Source of the DNA: Clostridia bacterium
GTDB lineage: Bacteria; Bacillota; Clostridia; Oscillospirales; Acutalibacteraceae
DNA length: 64,000 nucleotides
Direction: 5' to 3'
Assembly: GCA_017550625.1 (NCBI GenBank)
Contig: JAFZOL010000044.1
Coordinates: forward strand, 62,001-126,000
Notes under the pieces: model-generated
What the model was told of the DNA's origin: nothing
The model's database searches: none
The model's input: the letters and a program-made list of their open reading frames with translations, nothing else
Position numbers and translations under genes: made by a program
Part shown: one piece after another, positions 9,094 to 17,683 of the stretch
How the letters are laid out: each line of letters opens with the position of its first letter
Numbering within the stretch: the first letter of the stretch is position 1

Positions 9094-10065
9094 GTGAAAA
9101 AAATAACAACAATTCTTTTAACGATTCTTCTTTTGTGCTGTTCCGCCATGCTTCCGATCGCGGGGGCGGCGGGGAACGCGCAGGGATCTGATATCGCGTC
9201 CGACGACGCCATCGAATACACGCTCGCAAACCGCATCGCGCTGCTGCGCGTCAAGTTCCCGCACGGGAAATACTGGAATCATCTTCACACCTACGGTTCC
9301 ACCGGCGACCCCGACGCGGTGACCGACACCCCCTGCTGCTCGAGAAACGCCGGCTATCAATGCGCGGGGCAGTATTGCTGCAACACCTTCGACGGCGCCA
9401 CCCAGTGCCTCGGCTTTGCTAACAAGGTCTTCTACGACCTCCACGGCGTTTACGCCTCGGGCCTCTCCTGCAGATACGACGTGCAGAACGTGCAGGTCGG
9501 CGATATCGTGCGCCTGTCGCGCAACACCCATTCCGCCATCGTGATCGCGCGCAACGGCGACGCCATCACGGTCGTGGACTGCAACCAGAGCTCCATGGGC
9601 TATGCCTACCGCTGCCACATCCGCTGGGACTGCACGAGCTATTCGATCTGGAGCATCTCGTTCTATAAACACTCCGACGCGATCTCGTCGGCGCAGCTGC
9701 TGCCCACCCTCGAAGAGGAGCGGCTCGTGCTGGGCCTTGCGAAGGCCGCCGTCGAGCCCGAAGAGATCTCCATGATGAACCCGCTTGCCACGCTCACGCT
9801 GAGCGACGAGCCCGCCGCCGAGCCTTCGGGCTCCGTCGGCCTGCCCACCTCGGCGCTTGATTCGCGCGCCGTGCCCGGCGATGTGGATCTCGACGGCACG
9901 GTATCCGCCGCCGACGCCCGCCTGACTCTGCAGATCGCGGTGGAACTCGTGGAGGCGACCCCGGCGCAGCTCACGAACGCCGACGTGGACGGCGTGCCCG
10001 GCATCAGTGCGGGCGACGCCAGACGTATCCTGTCCGCCGCCGTCGGCCGCGCCGCGCTCGACTGA
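9094..10065 (+). CDS. Secreted CHAP/NlpC-like amidase with dockerin, left copy
   Basis: A 323-residue exported protein. It has a signal peptide (residues 1-26, KKITTILLTILLLCC core, AGAAG cleavage region); a cysteine-rich papain-fold amidase-like domain (about 45-195) with candidate catalytic Cys105 in ATQCLGFA, His146 in THSAIVI and a polar third residue near VDCNQ (162-165); a Ser/Pro linker; and a dockerin-type repeat pair (about 259-320) with the Ca-binding patterns DVDLDGTVSAADAR and DVDGVPGISAGDAR. Its likely role is cell-wall or peptide cleavage while tethered to a cohesin-bearing surface protein. The GTG start is chosen from AAAGGTGG and the signal peptide. No cohesin is encoded in the window. 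Confidence 0.82.
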   Translation: MKKITTILLTILLLCCSAMLPIAGAAGNAQGSDIASDDAIEYTLANRIALLRVKFPHGKYWNHLHTYGSTGDPDAVTDTPCCSRNAGYQCAGQYCCNTFDGATQCLGFANKVFYDLHGVYASGLSCRYDVQNVQVGDIVRLSRNTHSAIVIARNGDAITVVDCNQSSMGYAYRCHIRWDCTSYSIWSISFYKHSDAISSAQLLPTLEEERLVLGLAKAAVEPEEISMMNPLATLTLSDEPAAEPSGSVGLPTSALDSRAVPGDVDLDGTVSAADARLTLQIAVELVEATPAQLTNADVDGVPGISAGDARRILSAAVGRAALD

Positions 10066-10091
10066 CGCCAAGCAAAAGAATTATAACCCGT

Positions 10092-10128
10092 CAAAAAAAA
10101 CGGAAACCGATCGGTTTCCGTTTTTTTT
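10092..10128. terminator. Terminator hairpin at the palindrome pivot
   Basis: ACGGAAACCGA and its exact complement TCGGTTTCCGT meet at 10110/10111, flanked by an A8 run on one side and a T8 run on the other. It is a plausible bidirectional intrinsic terminator of the CHAP-dockerin gene. The native hairpin may itself be palindromic. That would explain why an assembler or polymerase folded back exactly here. Confidence 0.85.
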
Positions 10129-10155
10129 GACGGGTTATAATTCTTTTGCTTGGCG

Positions 10156-11127
10156 TCAGTCGAGCGCGGCGCGGCCGACGGCGGCGGACAGGATACGTCT
10201 GGCGTCGCCCGCACTGATGCCGGGCACGCCGTCCACGTCGGCGTTCGTGAGCTGCGCCGGGGTCGCCTCCACGAGTTCCACCGCGATCTGCAGAGTCAGG
10301 CGGGCGTCGGCGGCGGATACCGTGCCGTCGAGATCCACATCGCCGGGCACGGCGCGCGAATCAAGCGCCGAGGTGGGCAGGCCGACGGAGCCCGAAGGCT
10401 CGGCGGCGGGCTCGTCGCTCAGCGTGAGCGTGGCAAGCGGGTTCATCATGGAGATCTCTTCGGGCTCGACGGCGGCCTTCGCAAGGCCCAGCACGAGCCG
10501 CTCCTCTTCGAGGGTGGGCAGCAGCTGCGCCGACGAGATCGCGTCGGAGTGTTTATAGAACGAGATGCTCCAGATCGAATAGCTCGTGCAGTCCCAGCGG
10601 ATGTGGCAGCGGTAGGCATAGCCCATGGAGCTCTGGTTGCAGTCCACGACCGTGATGGCGTCGCCGTTGCGCGCGATCACGATGGCGGAATGGGTGTTGC
10701 GCGACAGGCGCACGATATCGCCGACCTGCACGTTCTGCACGTCGTATCTGCAGGAGAGGCCCGAGGCGTAAACGCCGTGGAGGTCGTAGAAGACCTTGTT
10801 AGCAAAGCCGAGGCACTGGGTGGCGCCGTCGAAGGTGTTGCAGCAATACTGCCCCGCGCATTGATAGCCGGCGTTTCTCGAGCAGCAGGGGGTGTCGGTC
10901 ACCGCGTCGGGGTCGCCGGTGGAACCGTAGGTGTGAAGATGATTCCAGTATTTCCCGTGCGGGAACTTGACGCGCAGCAGCGCGATGCGGTTTGCGAGCG
11001 TGTATTCGATGGCGTCGTCGGACGCGATATCAGATCCCTGCGCGTTCCCCGCCGCCCCCGCGATCGGAAGCATGGCGGAACAGCACAAAAGAAGAATCGT
11101 TAAAAGAATTGTTGTTATTTTTTTCAC
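10156..11127 (-). CDS. Secreted CHAP/NlpC-like amidase with dockerin, right copy
   Basis: Mirror of 9094..10065, identical over all 323 residues: signal peptide, Cys/His amidase-like domain with Cys105 and His146, and a C-terminal dockerin pair. The two copies converge tail to tail, with stop codons only 90 bp apart around the pivot hairpin. In the chromosome this is probably the last gene of the obg-to-dockerin stretch. What truly lies downstream of its terminator is not shown by this window. Confidence 0.82.
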   Translation of the reverse strand: MKKITTILLTILLLCCSAMLPIAGAAGNAQGSDIASDDAIEYTLANRIALLRVKFPHGKYWNHLHTYGSTGDPDAVTDTPCCSRNAGYQCAGQYCCNTFDGATQCLGFANKVFYDLHGVYASGLSCRYDVQNVQVGDIVRLSRNTHSAIVIARNGDAITVVDCNQSSMGYAYRCHIRWDCTSYSIWSISFYKHSDAISSAQLLPTLEEERLVLGLAKAAVEPEEISMMNPLATLTLSDEPAAEPSGSVGLPTSALDSRAVPGDVDLDGTVSAADARLTLQIAVELVEATPAQLTNADVDGVPGISAGDARRILSAAVGRAALD

Positions 11128-11149
11128 AAGATAACCACCTTTGCGGATG

Positions 11150-11178
11150 ATTATACGCAGATGACCCCCTTTTGTCAA
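11150..11178 (-). promoter_or_regulatory. Full-consensus SigA promoter, right copy
   Basis: Mirror of the 9043-9071 promoter: TTGACA, 17 bp, TATAAT reading leftwards into the CHAP-dockerin gene at 11127. Confidence 0.85.
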
Positions 11179-11392
11179 GCCAAAACGGTAACAAATTGTA
11201 ATAATTGTGTAACTTTTGTAACTACTTTCCAAAATGCACAAATAGAATGAAATGATTTTGTGCATTTTAACGGCCCAGATTTTCGCGTTTTTCAGCATTT
11301 TTTCATATTTTGTCGGACACAAAATGTGTTCCCGCAGATCCGGCGCAGAAAAACCGCGCCGGACGGGCCTGCATAGAAGCGCATATCCAAAC

Positions 11393-11422
11393 AAAAAAAC
11401 CGGGCATCCTACGGGAGCCCGG
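11393..11422 (-). terminator. Intrinsic terminator after zinc-ribbon gene, right copy
   Basis: Mirror of 8799-8828: CCGGGC/GCCCGG stem with a T7 tail on the minus strand. The 11179-11392 gap holds the mirrored GC hairpin (11340-11363) and AT-rich DNA, and no gene. Confidence 0.85.
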
Positions 11423-11463
11423 CACATTATAATAGGTAATAAGAAGGAATGCGTGCGGGACGG

Positions 11464-12048
11464 TCAGTCGTCCTTGTTCATTTGCGTTCTCACGAGGTGC
11501 GCGAGGTAGTCGCGCGTTTCGGACACGTCCTCACACAACTGCGCGATCAGCATGAAGAACGAGAGCACGACCAAGCCTACCAAAAGACCGACGAATACGC
11601 CCAAAACCGCGTTATCTCCGAGTCGGTTGCTGAGTACGCCGCCGAGGATCATCGAGCCGATCAACGCCAGCACGCCCATGACCCGGCAAACGGTGACCCA
11701 AACGTTATCCGTAAACGCCACCTGCGGCTTAAGTGTGCCGGTGAAGGACGGCTGCGATTCCCCATCTGCAGTCGAAGACACGGGCTCGGGCAGATCGGCC
11801 GCGCCGGGGGCGATCCTGTCGAGGTCGTTTTTCAGCGCATCTGACACCGAAGGCCGAAGCTGGTCTTCGGCAAGCGTTCTGCGCGCAAAAGCGCAGAATG
11901 CGGAAATATCTTCGGGCTTTTGCGAGCCTCTTTTGTCCAACGCCACCGCGCAGCTCTCACAGACTGTGACGTTGTATCTTCCGACGGTTCTGTAATATGC
12001 GTCGAACGAGCCGAGTCTTTTGCAGCAGAATTCACATACTCTTGCCAT
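11464..12048 (-). CDS. Zinc-ribbon, two-helix membrane protein, right copy
   Basis: Identical to 8173..8757: 194 residues, Cys5/8/9 and Cys30/33 metal site, two transmembrane helices near residues 116-139 and 147-170. It starts 27 bp downstream of the dgt-like stop codon on the minus strand, and a terminator follows (11393-11422). No function is assigned. Linkage to dgt is the only contextual clue. Confidence 0.75.
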   Translation of the reverse strand: MARVCEFCCKRLGSFDAYYRTVGRYNVTVCESCAVALDKRGSQKPEDISAFCAFARRTLAEDQLRPSVSDALKNDLDRIAPGAADLPEPVSSTADGESQPSFTGTLKPQVAFTDNVWVTVCRVMGVLALIGSMILGGVLSNRLGDNAVLGVFVGLLVGLVVLSFFMLIAQLCEDVSETRDYLAHLVRTQMNKDD

Positions 12049-12075
12049 GTTGTGTTCCTCCCTTTTTGATGTGTA

Positions 12076-13320
12076 TCAATACGTGATCAGTTCGTTGAAG
12101 ACCTTGATGCAGTAGGTGTCGGACATGCCGGAGATGAAGTCGAGGATCGCCTGCACGTAGAGTTCTTCGGTCTCGAGGCGGCCGTATATCTTGTTATTTA
12201 CGTAATTCGCGAGCTTTTCGCGGTTCTCGAACAGCGAAAGGCCCGGCTCACAGAATTTCGAGAGCCAGTCGGCGAAGGCGTTCATAAGGCCGGGGTAATA
12301 CGCGGCGCGGCGGCGAAGCTCCTCGATCGTCTCTTCGCCGCGGTAGGCGTCCAGGAGCACGTCGAAGATCTGCCCGATCACGACCTTGGCGTAGGCGGTG
12401 AAGGGCTCGAGCCGCTTGTTGCGGTAGATGTACTCATAATTGAAGCGCTTGATCTCCTCAAGCTGCCTCGCGAAGGTCTCGGATAGGCGCACGCCCTTTT
12501 CGGGGCTCGAATTCTTGCACACGTCGTAGATCATGTTGTGGATGATCACGGTGGTGTTGATCGCCATCTTGTCGTATTCGCGGGCAAGGGCGGTGAGGGC
12601 GTCCATATTCTCGTCCGTGAGAAAGCCGAGGCGCCTGGCATCCTCGATGTCGCGCCCGACGTAGGCAATCTTGTCGCTGAGCTTGACCACGCAGCCCTCC
12701 CACGTGTAGGGCTGGAACTGGCCCACCGAGAGGTATTCCTTTTCGAGGTCGATGTAGTCTTTTCGCGGTTTCAGGCCGTTTTCGTCCACCTCGCCGCAGT
12801 GCGAGATGATGCCGTCGCGCACAGCGTAGGTCAGGTCGAGGTTGCGGCAGACGCGGTAGTCGTCTTCCAATAGTTCGATGTCGTCCACGAACCTCAGGCC
12901 GTTGCGCTCGTGGAAGAACTTGGTGCCGAGGTATTTTTCCTGCAGCGCCGAAAGCTCGCGCTCGCCCTGATGGCCGAACGGGGCGTGGCCGAGGTCGTGC
13001 CCGATGGCGATGGCGCGCGTCAGCTCCACGCTGAGGCCGAGGTCCTTGGCGATCGTGCACGCCACGCTCTCCACGTGCGCAACGTGCTCCATGCGCGTGC
13101 AGATGTGGTCGTTTTCGATGTTGAAAAACACCTGCGTTTTGTGCTTTAAGCGCCGGTACGCGAGCGAGTGCAATATGCGCGTGTAGTCGCGCTCGAACGG
13201 GTCGCGGCAGTCGTTGGGCTTGTCGTAGAGCGCCACGCGGCGGCGGATCAGATCCTGCCAGTTTTCGCGCTCGGGGCACGCCCGCACGGATTCGAATTGC
13301 TTGCCGTTGATGGTGGGCAT
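12076..13320 (-). CDS. dgt: dGTPase-like HD-domain phosphohydrolase, right copy
   Basis: Identical to 6901..8145, 414 residues with the His108-Asp109 metal motif. Upstream on this strand is the inverted word array of locus C (13326-13610), which separates it from the FemAB-like gene. The transcript may thus be an independent unit of dgt plus the zinc-ribbon gene, although no clear -35/-10 pair is visible in the array. Confidence 0.88.
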   Translation of the reverse strand: MPTINGKQFESVRACPERENWQDLIRRRVALYDKPNDCRDPFERDYTRILHSLAYRRLKHKTQVFFNIENDHICTRMEHVAHVESVACTIAKDLGLSVELTRAIAIGHDLGHAPFGHQGERELSALQEKYLGTKFFHERNGLRFVDDIELLEDDYRVCRNLDLTYAVRDGIISHCGEVDENGLKPRKDYIDLEKEYLSVGQFQPYTWEGCVVKLSDKIAYVGRDIEDARRLGFLTDENMDALTALAREYDKMAINTTVIIHNMIYDVCKNSSPEKGVRLSETFARQLEEIKRFNYEYIYRNKRLEPFTAYAKVVIGQIFDVLLDAYRGEETIEELRRRAAYYPGLMNAFADWLSKFCEPGLSLFENREKLANYVNNKIYGRLETEELYVQAILDFISGMSDTYCIKVFNELITY

Positions 13321-13325
13321 GGAAT

Positions 13326-13610
13326 ACACCTCTTTCTGGGTCAGGGCGAAATGAGAATGCAAAATGCAAAATGCAATATACAAAATGATGTGGGATGGGG
13401 GAAGGGCACACAGGGCACACAGGGCGCACAGGGAAAAGAGAGAGTACAGGGATCGAAGAGCGAGGGGTTAAGGAAGCGCCTCTCCCCTTTCTCTGTCATA
13501 TTGTATAATCCGGGATCCTCTCAATTTTGTATTTTTTATTTTGTTTTTTGCATTTCCCTGTGTGCCCTGTGTGCCCTGTGCGCCCTTTGCCTGCCGCGCA
13601 CCGCGCGGCA
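13326..13610. repeat. Intergenic inverted word array (locus C, right copy)
   Basis: Mirror of 6611-6895: 8-mer A/T-rich arrays at both ends in opposite orientation, and GCACACAGGG-type arrays in both halves (about 13403-13433 and 13557-13588). Since this arm is joined to unique DNA, this is the copy to use for further work. Confidence 0.82.
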
Positions 13611-14942
13611 TTACCTCGTCCGTTTCACGATCTTGTTCACAACGTGGCGGGCTTGCTTGCCGACGCCGATGAGGTGGGTGTAAGAGAAATATTTCGGTTT
13701 GCTCGCGACGAGGACGTATTCGCCGACGTATTCCTCACGCCGCGCGCCGAAGCTCTTTTTGAACGCCTCGATCCCCTCGAAATCCTCGCGCGCCACGCAC
13801 GGACCGAGCGTGCCGTCGGAATCCGGGAGCGTATCCTTTAACAGAACGTAGCCGAGGTCGTGATATTTGTTGCCGAGGTCGATGGACCGGCAGATGCGCC
13901 TGAAATTGAAGAAATGGCTCGCGCGCAGGTTGTTGCGCAGGAGGTTGAGCGCCCCGCCGAACAAGCATGACGACATGCCGCCGTAGTGGACCGTAAGGCC
14001 GCCGGCGACTGCCACGCGGTCGCCCATCCCCTCGGTCTCACGCACGCGCTCTTCATAGTGCTCGTGCTGCTTGTCGATGCTCTCGATCTCTTCGCGCATG
14101 CCGCGCAGCTTCTTTTCGGGGGCGGTGGGAAGGGCCGCCTCGAGCGCGGCCTTTCGAGCCTGCCGCTCAGATTCGAGGACGGCGTCCTTTTGCCTGTCGT
14201 AGCAGATCAGCATGATATCCATGCCGTCCGGCCCGAAGACCTCCATCAGGTGTTTGATATAGGAGCTGCCGCGCTCGGTGAAATCGTTGCGGTCGGAGGT
14301 ATCGCGCATCACGGCGGCGAATTCCTTGAGGATATCGGGCTTCTTCGCGACGTCGTCGATCGTATAGATCTCTTCGGTAAGGCCGCGGTTCTCGCCCACG
14401 CGCACCGAATAGCGCACGCCCTTTTCGAAGCTCTTTAAGAGCTTTTCGGGGGTGACGCGCGCGCCGTCGGGCGTTTCGAGCGGCAAAATGAGCTGCAGCG
14501 GCGCTTTGTAGACCGATTTCGACGCGTCGGGGTTTAATATGAAGCCCGCGTCGAGCAGGCGTTTGTGGGTCTCCACGCCGAAAGCCTGCTTCTCGCCGTC
14601 GAGGCGCAAAATGACGCAGGGGTCGAAAAATAGGGCGAAGCCGCCGCGCTTTTTCATCTCATCGAGCATAAATGCCGAAAAGGATTTCAGAAGCTCCGCG
14701 TCGGCGTAGTCGCACACCGCGCCCGCGGGGCAGTACCAGAGCCTGCCCGCGCCGGGGATATGATGGATGAGCACAAGGGCGGTGAGCACGCGTTCGCCGC
14801 CCGAAAAACCGGAGTAGAAAATATGGTCCCAGCCGTCCTTTTTGACCTCGGCCCACTTCACGGACTGCAGATACTGCCCGCCGTGCGCGAGCACGAACGC
14901 CTCGAAGGCGCCAAGGTCGGTCTCTTCACGAAACGTATACAA
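13611..14942 (-). CDS. FemAB-family peptidyltransferase, right copy
   Basis: Identical to 5279..6610: 443 residues, a TTG start with an AGGGAAGGGGAG site, and a coiled-coil arm at about residues 251-305 between two GNAT-like lobes. It lies 17 bp downstream of murE on the minus strand. It would form the first or later residues of the peptidoglycan cross-bridge from aminoacyl-tRNA. Confidence 0.85.
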   Translation of the reverse strand: MYTFREETDLGAFEAFVLAHGGQYLQSVKWAEVKKDGWDHIFYSGFSGGERVLTALVLIHHIPGAGRLWYCPAGAVCDYADAELLKSFSAFMLDEMKKRGGFALFFDPCVILRLDGEKQAFGVETHKRLLDAGFILNPDASKSVYKAPLQLILPLETPDGARVTPEKLLKSFEKGVRYSVRVGENRGLTEEIYTIDDVAKKPDILKEFAAVMRDTSDRNDFTERGSSYIKHLMEVFGPDGMDIMLICYDRQKDAVLESERQARKAALEAALPTAPEKKLRGMREEIESIDKQHEHYEERVRETEGMGDRVAVAGGLTVHYGGMSSCLFGGALNLLRNNLRASHFFNFRRICRSIDLGNKYHDLGYVLLKDTLPDSDGTLGPCVAREDFEGIEAFKKSFGARREEYVGEYVLVASKPKYFSYTHLIGVGKQARHVVNKIVKRTR

Positions 14943-14959
14943 GTATAACTCCCCTTCCC

Positions 14960-16417
14960 TTATCTCTGCGCGAAATAGTCCTTCACGGTCTCGTAGTCGG
15001 AATACGGCACTTTTTCGCCGCGCACCTTCTGCGCGGTCTCGTGCCCCTTGCCGAGGATGAGCACCACGTCGCCGGGCTTCGCTTCGTTAAGCGCCGCGAA
15101 CACGGCCTCGCGCCGGTCCGGGATCACGCGGTAGGCGCCGCCCGCCTCTTTGACCCAGGCGGCGATCTCGGCGCAGATCTTTTCGGGGTCCTCGAAGCCG
15201 GGGTCGTCGGTCGTGATGAAGCTGAGGTCGGCGAGCTTTCCGCTCAAAAGCCCGAGCTCTTTTCTGCGAAGCTGCGCGCGGTCGCCCACCGAGCCGAACA
15301 CCGTGATGATGCGTTTGTGCTCGTAGGCGGCGAAGGTATCCACCACGGCCTTAAAGCTCTGGCCGTTGTGGGCGTAGTCGATGATCACGTCGAAATCGGC
15401 GGGCACCTCGATGCAGTCGTTGCGCCCGATGACCTTCGCCTGTTTAAGGCCCGCCTGGGCGTCGGCCATCGGCACGCCGAGCAGGCCGCAGACGGCTGCC
15501 GTGGCCAAAGCGTTTTCGACCGAAAACAGGCCCGGCACCGCTGTGGAGCAGGGGTATGTCCCCTCCTTCGTCACGAGGGTGAACGCCGTGCCGAACAGGT
15601 TTTTCGCCCGCGTGGGGCGGACGTCGCGCGCCGTGTAGTCGGCGTCGGCGTGCAGGGCGAAAGTGACGACCGGCACGTCGATCTCACGCGCGATCTCGGC
15701 GCTGAAGGGATCGTCGGCGTTGAGCACCGCGACCTTGCACTGATGGAAAAGCTGCTTCTTCCAATATGAATATTCCTCGAAGCTCTTGTGCTCGTTGCCG
15801 CCGATGTGGTCGGGCGAGAGGTTCGTGAACACGGCCGCGTCGAAGGGGATCGTATCGACCCGGTGCGCCTTGAGCCCGAGGGACGAGACCTCCATCACGA
15901 CGGCCCTGCAGCCGCAGTCGGCCATCTGCCGGAACAGGCGCATGCACTCGAGCGACTCGGGCGTGGTGTTGAGCGTGGGCTCGATCTTGCCGTCGTAATA
16001 CGCGCCGACCGTGCCGATGGTGCCGCACTTGACGCCCGCGTGGTCGAGGCACGAGGCGAGCATGCCGGCGATGCTGGTCTTGCCCTTGGTGCCGGTGACG
16101 CCCACGAGCTTGAGCTCCTTTTCGGGGTGGCGGTAATACGCCGCCGCGATCACGGCCAGAGCCGCGCGCGAGTCGGCGGTTTTCAGCACCACGGCGTCGG
16201 CAGGAAGGTTCACGTCCCGCTCGGTCAAAAACACGCGCGCGCCCGCGAGATAGGCGGAGCTTACGTAATCGTGGCCGTCGGAATACGCGCCGACCAAGGC
16301 CGCGAACAGCGTGCCGGGAGACGCCTTGCGCGAGTCGTAGACGATGCCCTCGATCTCGCAGTCGCGCAGGTTATCGCAGGTGAAGGTCAGATCCTTGACG
16401 ATCTCGGATAGAAGCAT
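14960..16417 (-). CDS. murE: MurE, UDP-MurNAc-tripeptide synthetase, right copy
   Basis: Identical to 3804..5261: 485 residues, GTKGKTS at 109-115, DDPG in place of the DAP-type DNPR at 404-407, GKGHE near the C-terminus. On this anchored arm the order is hemW, array B, murE, FemAB. The wall-synthesis pair is thus separated from the lepA-hemW pair by a repeat mosaic rather than joined in one tight operon. Confidence 0.93.
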   Translation of the reverse strand: MLLSEIVKDLTFTCDNLRDCEIEGIVYDSRKASPGTLFAALVGAYSDGHDYVSSAYLAGARVFLTERDVNLPADAVVLKTADSRAALAVIAAAYYRHPEKELKLVGVTGTKGKTSIAGMLASCLDHAGVKCGTIGTVGAYYDGKIEPTLNTTPESLECMRLFRQMADCGCRAVVMEVSSLGLKAHRVDTIPFDAAVFTNLSPDHIGGNEHKSFEEYSYWKKQLFHQCKVAVLNADDPFSAEIAREIDVPVVTFALHADADYTARDVRPTRAKNLFGTAFTLVTKEGTYPCSTAVPGLFSVENALATAAVCGLLGVPMADAQAGLKQAKVIGRNDCIEVPADFDVIIDYAHNGQSFKAVVDTFAAYEHKRIITVFGSVGDRAQLRRKELGLLSGKLADLSFITTDDPGFEDPEKICAEIAAWVKEAGGAYRVIPDRREAVFAALNEAKPGDVVLILGKGHETAQKVRGEKVPYSDYETVKDYFAQR

Positions 16418-16449
16418 AGGATGGTCCTTTCTGGAGCCGAAATAACGGC

Positions 16450-16570
16450 AAATGCAAAATGCAGAATACAAAATGATGTTGGATGTTGGATGTCAGATGT
16501 TGGATGAAGGAGCCTGCGGCTCGCATTATATAAATGAGGTACGGGGTGGAACCCCGTCCTTCATCTCACA
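16450..16570. repeat. Intergenic mosaic word array (locus B, right copy)
   Basis: Mirror of 3651-3771: 8-mer CAAAATGC/CAGAATAC array next to the murE start, GATGTTGGAT-type 9-mers, a GAGCC/GGCTC mini-hairpin and an ACGGGGT/ACCCCGT hairpin. Confidence 0.8.
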
Positions 16571-16576
16571 TCTGCG

Positions 16577-17683
16577 TCAAAGCAATTCGGCGAGCACGGC
16601 GTTCGAAACGAGAAAGCCTTTGTCGGTGAAACAGAGCTGTCCGTCGCGGACGGTCACGAGGCCGTTTCGCTCCATCGCGGCGATCTCATTTCCCTTTTCG
16701 GGGAAAGCCGAAACCGGCGCGCCGAGGTCGGTGCGAAGGCGCAGCATCAGGCGCTCGGCTTCGTCGCCGCCCGCGCCCTCATATTCGGCGGGCGCGCCCG
16801 CGAGGAAGGATTCGAGATCCGGCGGCTGGAAAAAGCGCGTGCCGTTCAGAAACGAGTGCGCCCCGGGCCCGAGGCCGAGGTATTCGCCGTCCGCCCAATA
16901 GGTCATGTTGTGGCGGCCGATAAGGCCGTCGCGGCAGAAGTTCGACACCTCGTAGTGCCGGTAGCCGCGCGCCTCGAGAAAAACGCAGGTTTGAAGATAG
17001 AAGTCGGCGGAGGCGTCGTCGTCCGGCAGGTCGAGTTTATCACGCAGTTTGAAAAACGGGGTGCCGGGCTCGATTTTGAGAAGATAGCAGCTCAGATGCG
17101 GCACGCCGAGGTCCACGGCGAACGAGAGCGTTTCGTTGAGGGAGGCGGGCGTCTGCCCGGGGATGCCGAGCATGACGTCGAGCGAGACATTTTCGATCCC
17201 GGCGGCATAGGCCGCTTTGACGCAGCGTTCGGCGTCCGCCCTGCCGGCGCGGCGGCCGAGCTTTTTGCGCTCGGCGTCCACCGCGGACTGGAGGCCCAAT
17301 GACACGCGGTTCACGCCCGATTTCGCGAGGGCGGCGAAAAACGATTCGGGGGCTTCGAGCGAGGGATTGACTTCGACCGTGATCTCGGCGTCTGGCAGCA
17401 CCGGGAAGCGGCGGCGCGCGGCGTTCAGCAGGTCCGTCAGCAGCTCCGCGCCCAAAAGCGAGGGCGTGCCGCCGCCGAAATAGACCGACGAGAGCGGGCG
17501 GGAATAAACGTCCGGGGGCAGGAACGCGCGGCTGCGAAAGCCCGTTTCGAGCTCCTCTTTCAGGGCTTCAACGTAGCGTTCCCTCGTTTCGGCGGGGTAC
17601 CTGCCCGAATAGAAGTCGCAATAGGGGCATTTCGACGCGCAGAACGGGATATGGAGATATAAGGCGAGCGGTTTACTTGTCAT
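16577..17683 (-). CDS. hemW: HemW-type radical SAM heme chaperone, right copy
   Basis: Identical to 2538..3644: 368 residues with the Cys15/Cys19/Cys22 cluster motif and FGGGTPS. Its start lies inside lepA (11-bp overlap, 17673-17683). The preceding lepA stop and the hemW start share an ATGACAAG stretch, so re-initiation by terminating ribosomes is the likely mode of translation. Confidence 0.9.
   Translation of the reverse strand: MTSKPLALYLHIPFCASKCPYCDFYSGRYPAETRERYVEALKEELETGFRSRAFLPPDVYSRPLSSVYFGGGTPSLLGAELLTDLLNAARRRFPVLPDAEITVEVNPSLEAPESFFAALAKSGVNRVSLGLQSAVDAERKKLGRRAGRADAERCVKAAYAAGIENVSLDVMLGIPGQTPASLNETLSFAVDLGVPHLSCYLLKIEPGTPFFKLRDKLDLPDDDASADFYLQTCVFLEARGYRHYEVSNFCRDGLIGRHNMTYWADGEYLGLGPGAHSFLNGTRFFQPPDLESFLAGAPAEYEGAGGDEAERLMLRLRTDLGAPVSAFPEKGNEIAAMERNGLVTVRDGQLCFTDKGFLVSNAVLAELL

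Larger units (their letters stand above)
1..10110. repeat. Left arm of a 10,110-bp perfect palindrome
   Basis: Every open reading frame in this stretch has an identical-protein mirror frame on the other strand, with coordinates summing to 20221 (for example 734..2548 and 17673..19487). Intergenic arrays, promoters and terminators mirror as well. The arms meet with no spacer at 10110/10111. The left arm is cut by the window edge inside a gene, so its true outer end is unknown. A spacer-free 10-kb palindrome would be very unstable in bacteria, so a fold-back artefact of assembly or amplification is more likely than a biological duplication. Confidence 0.97.
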
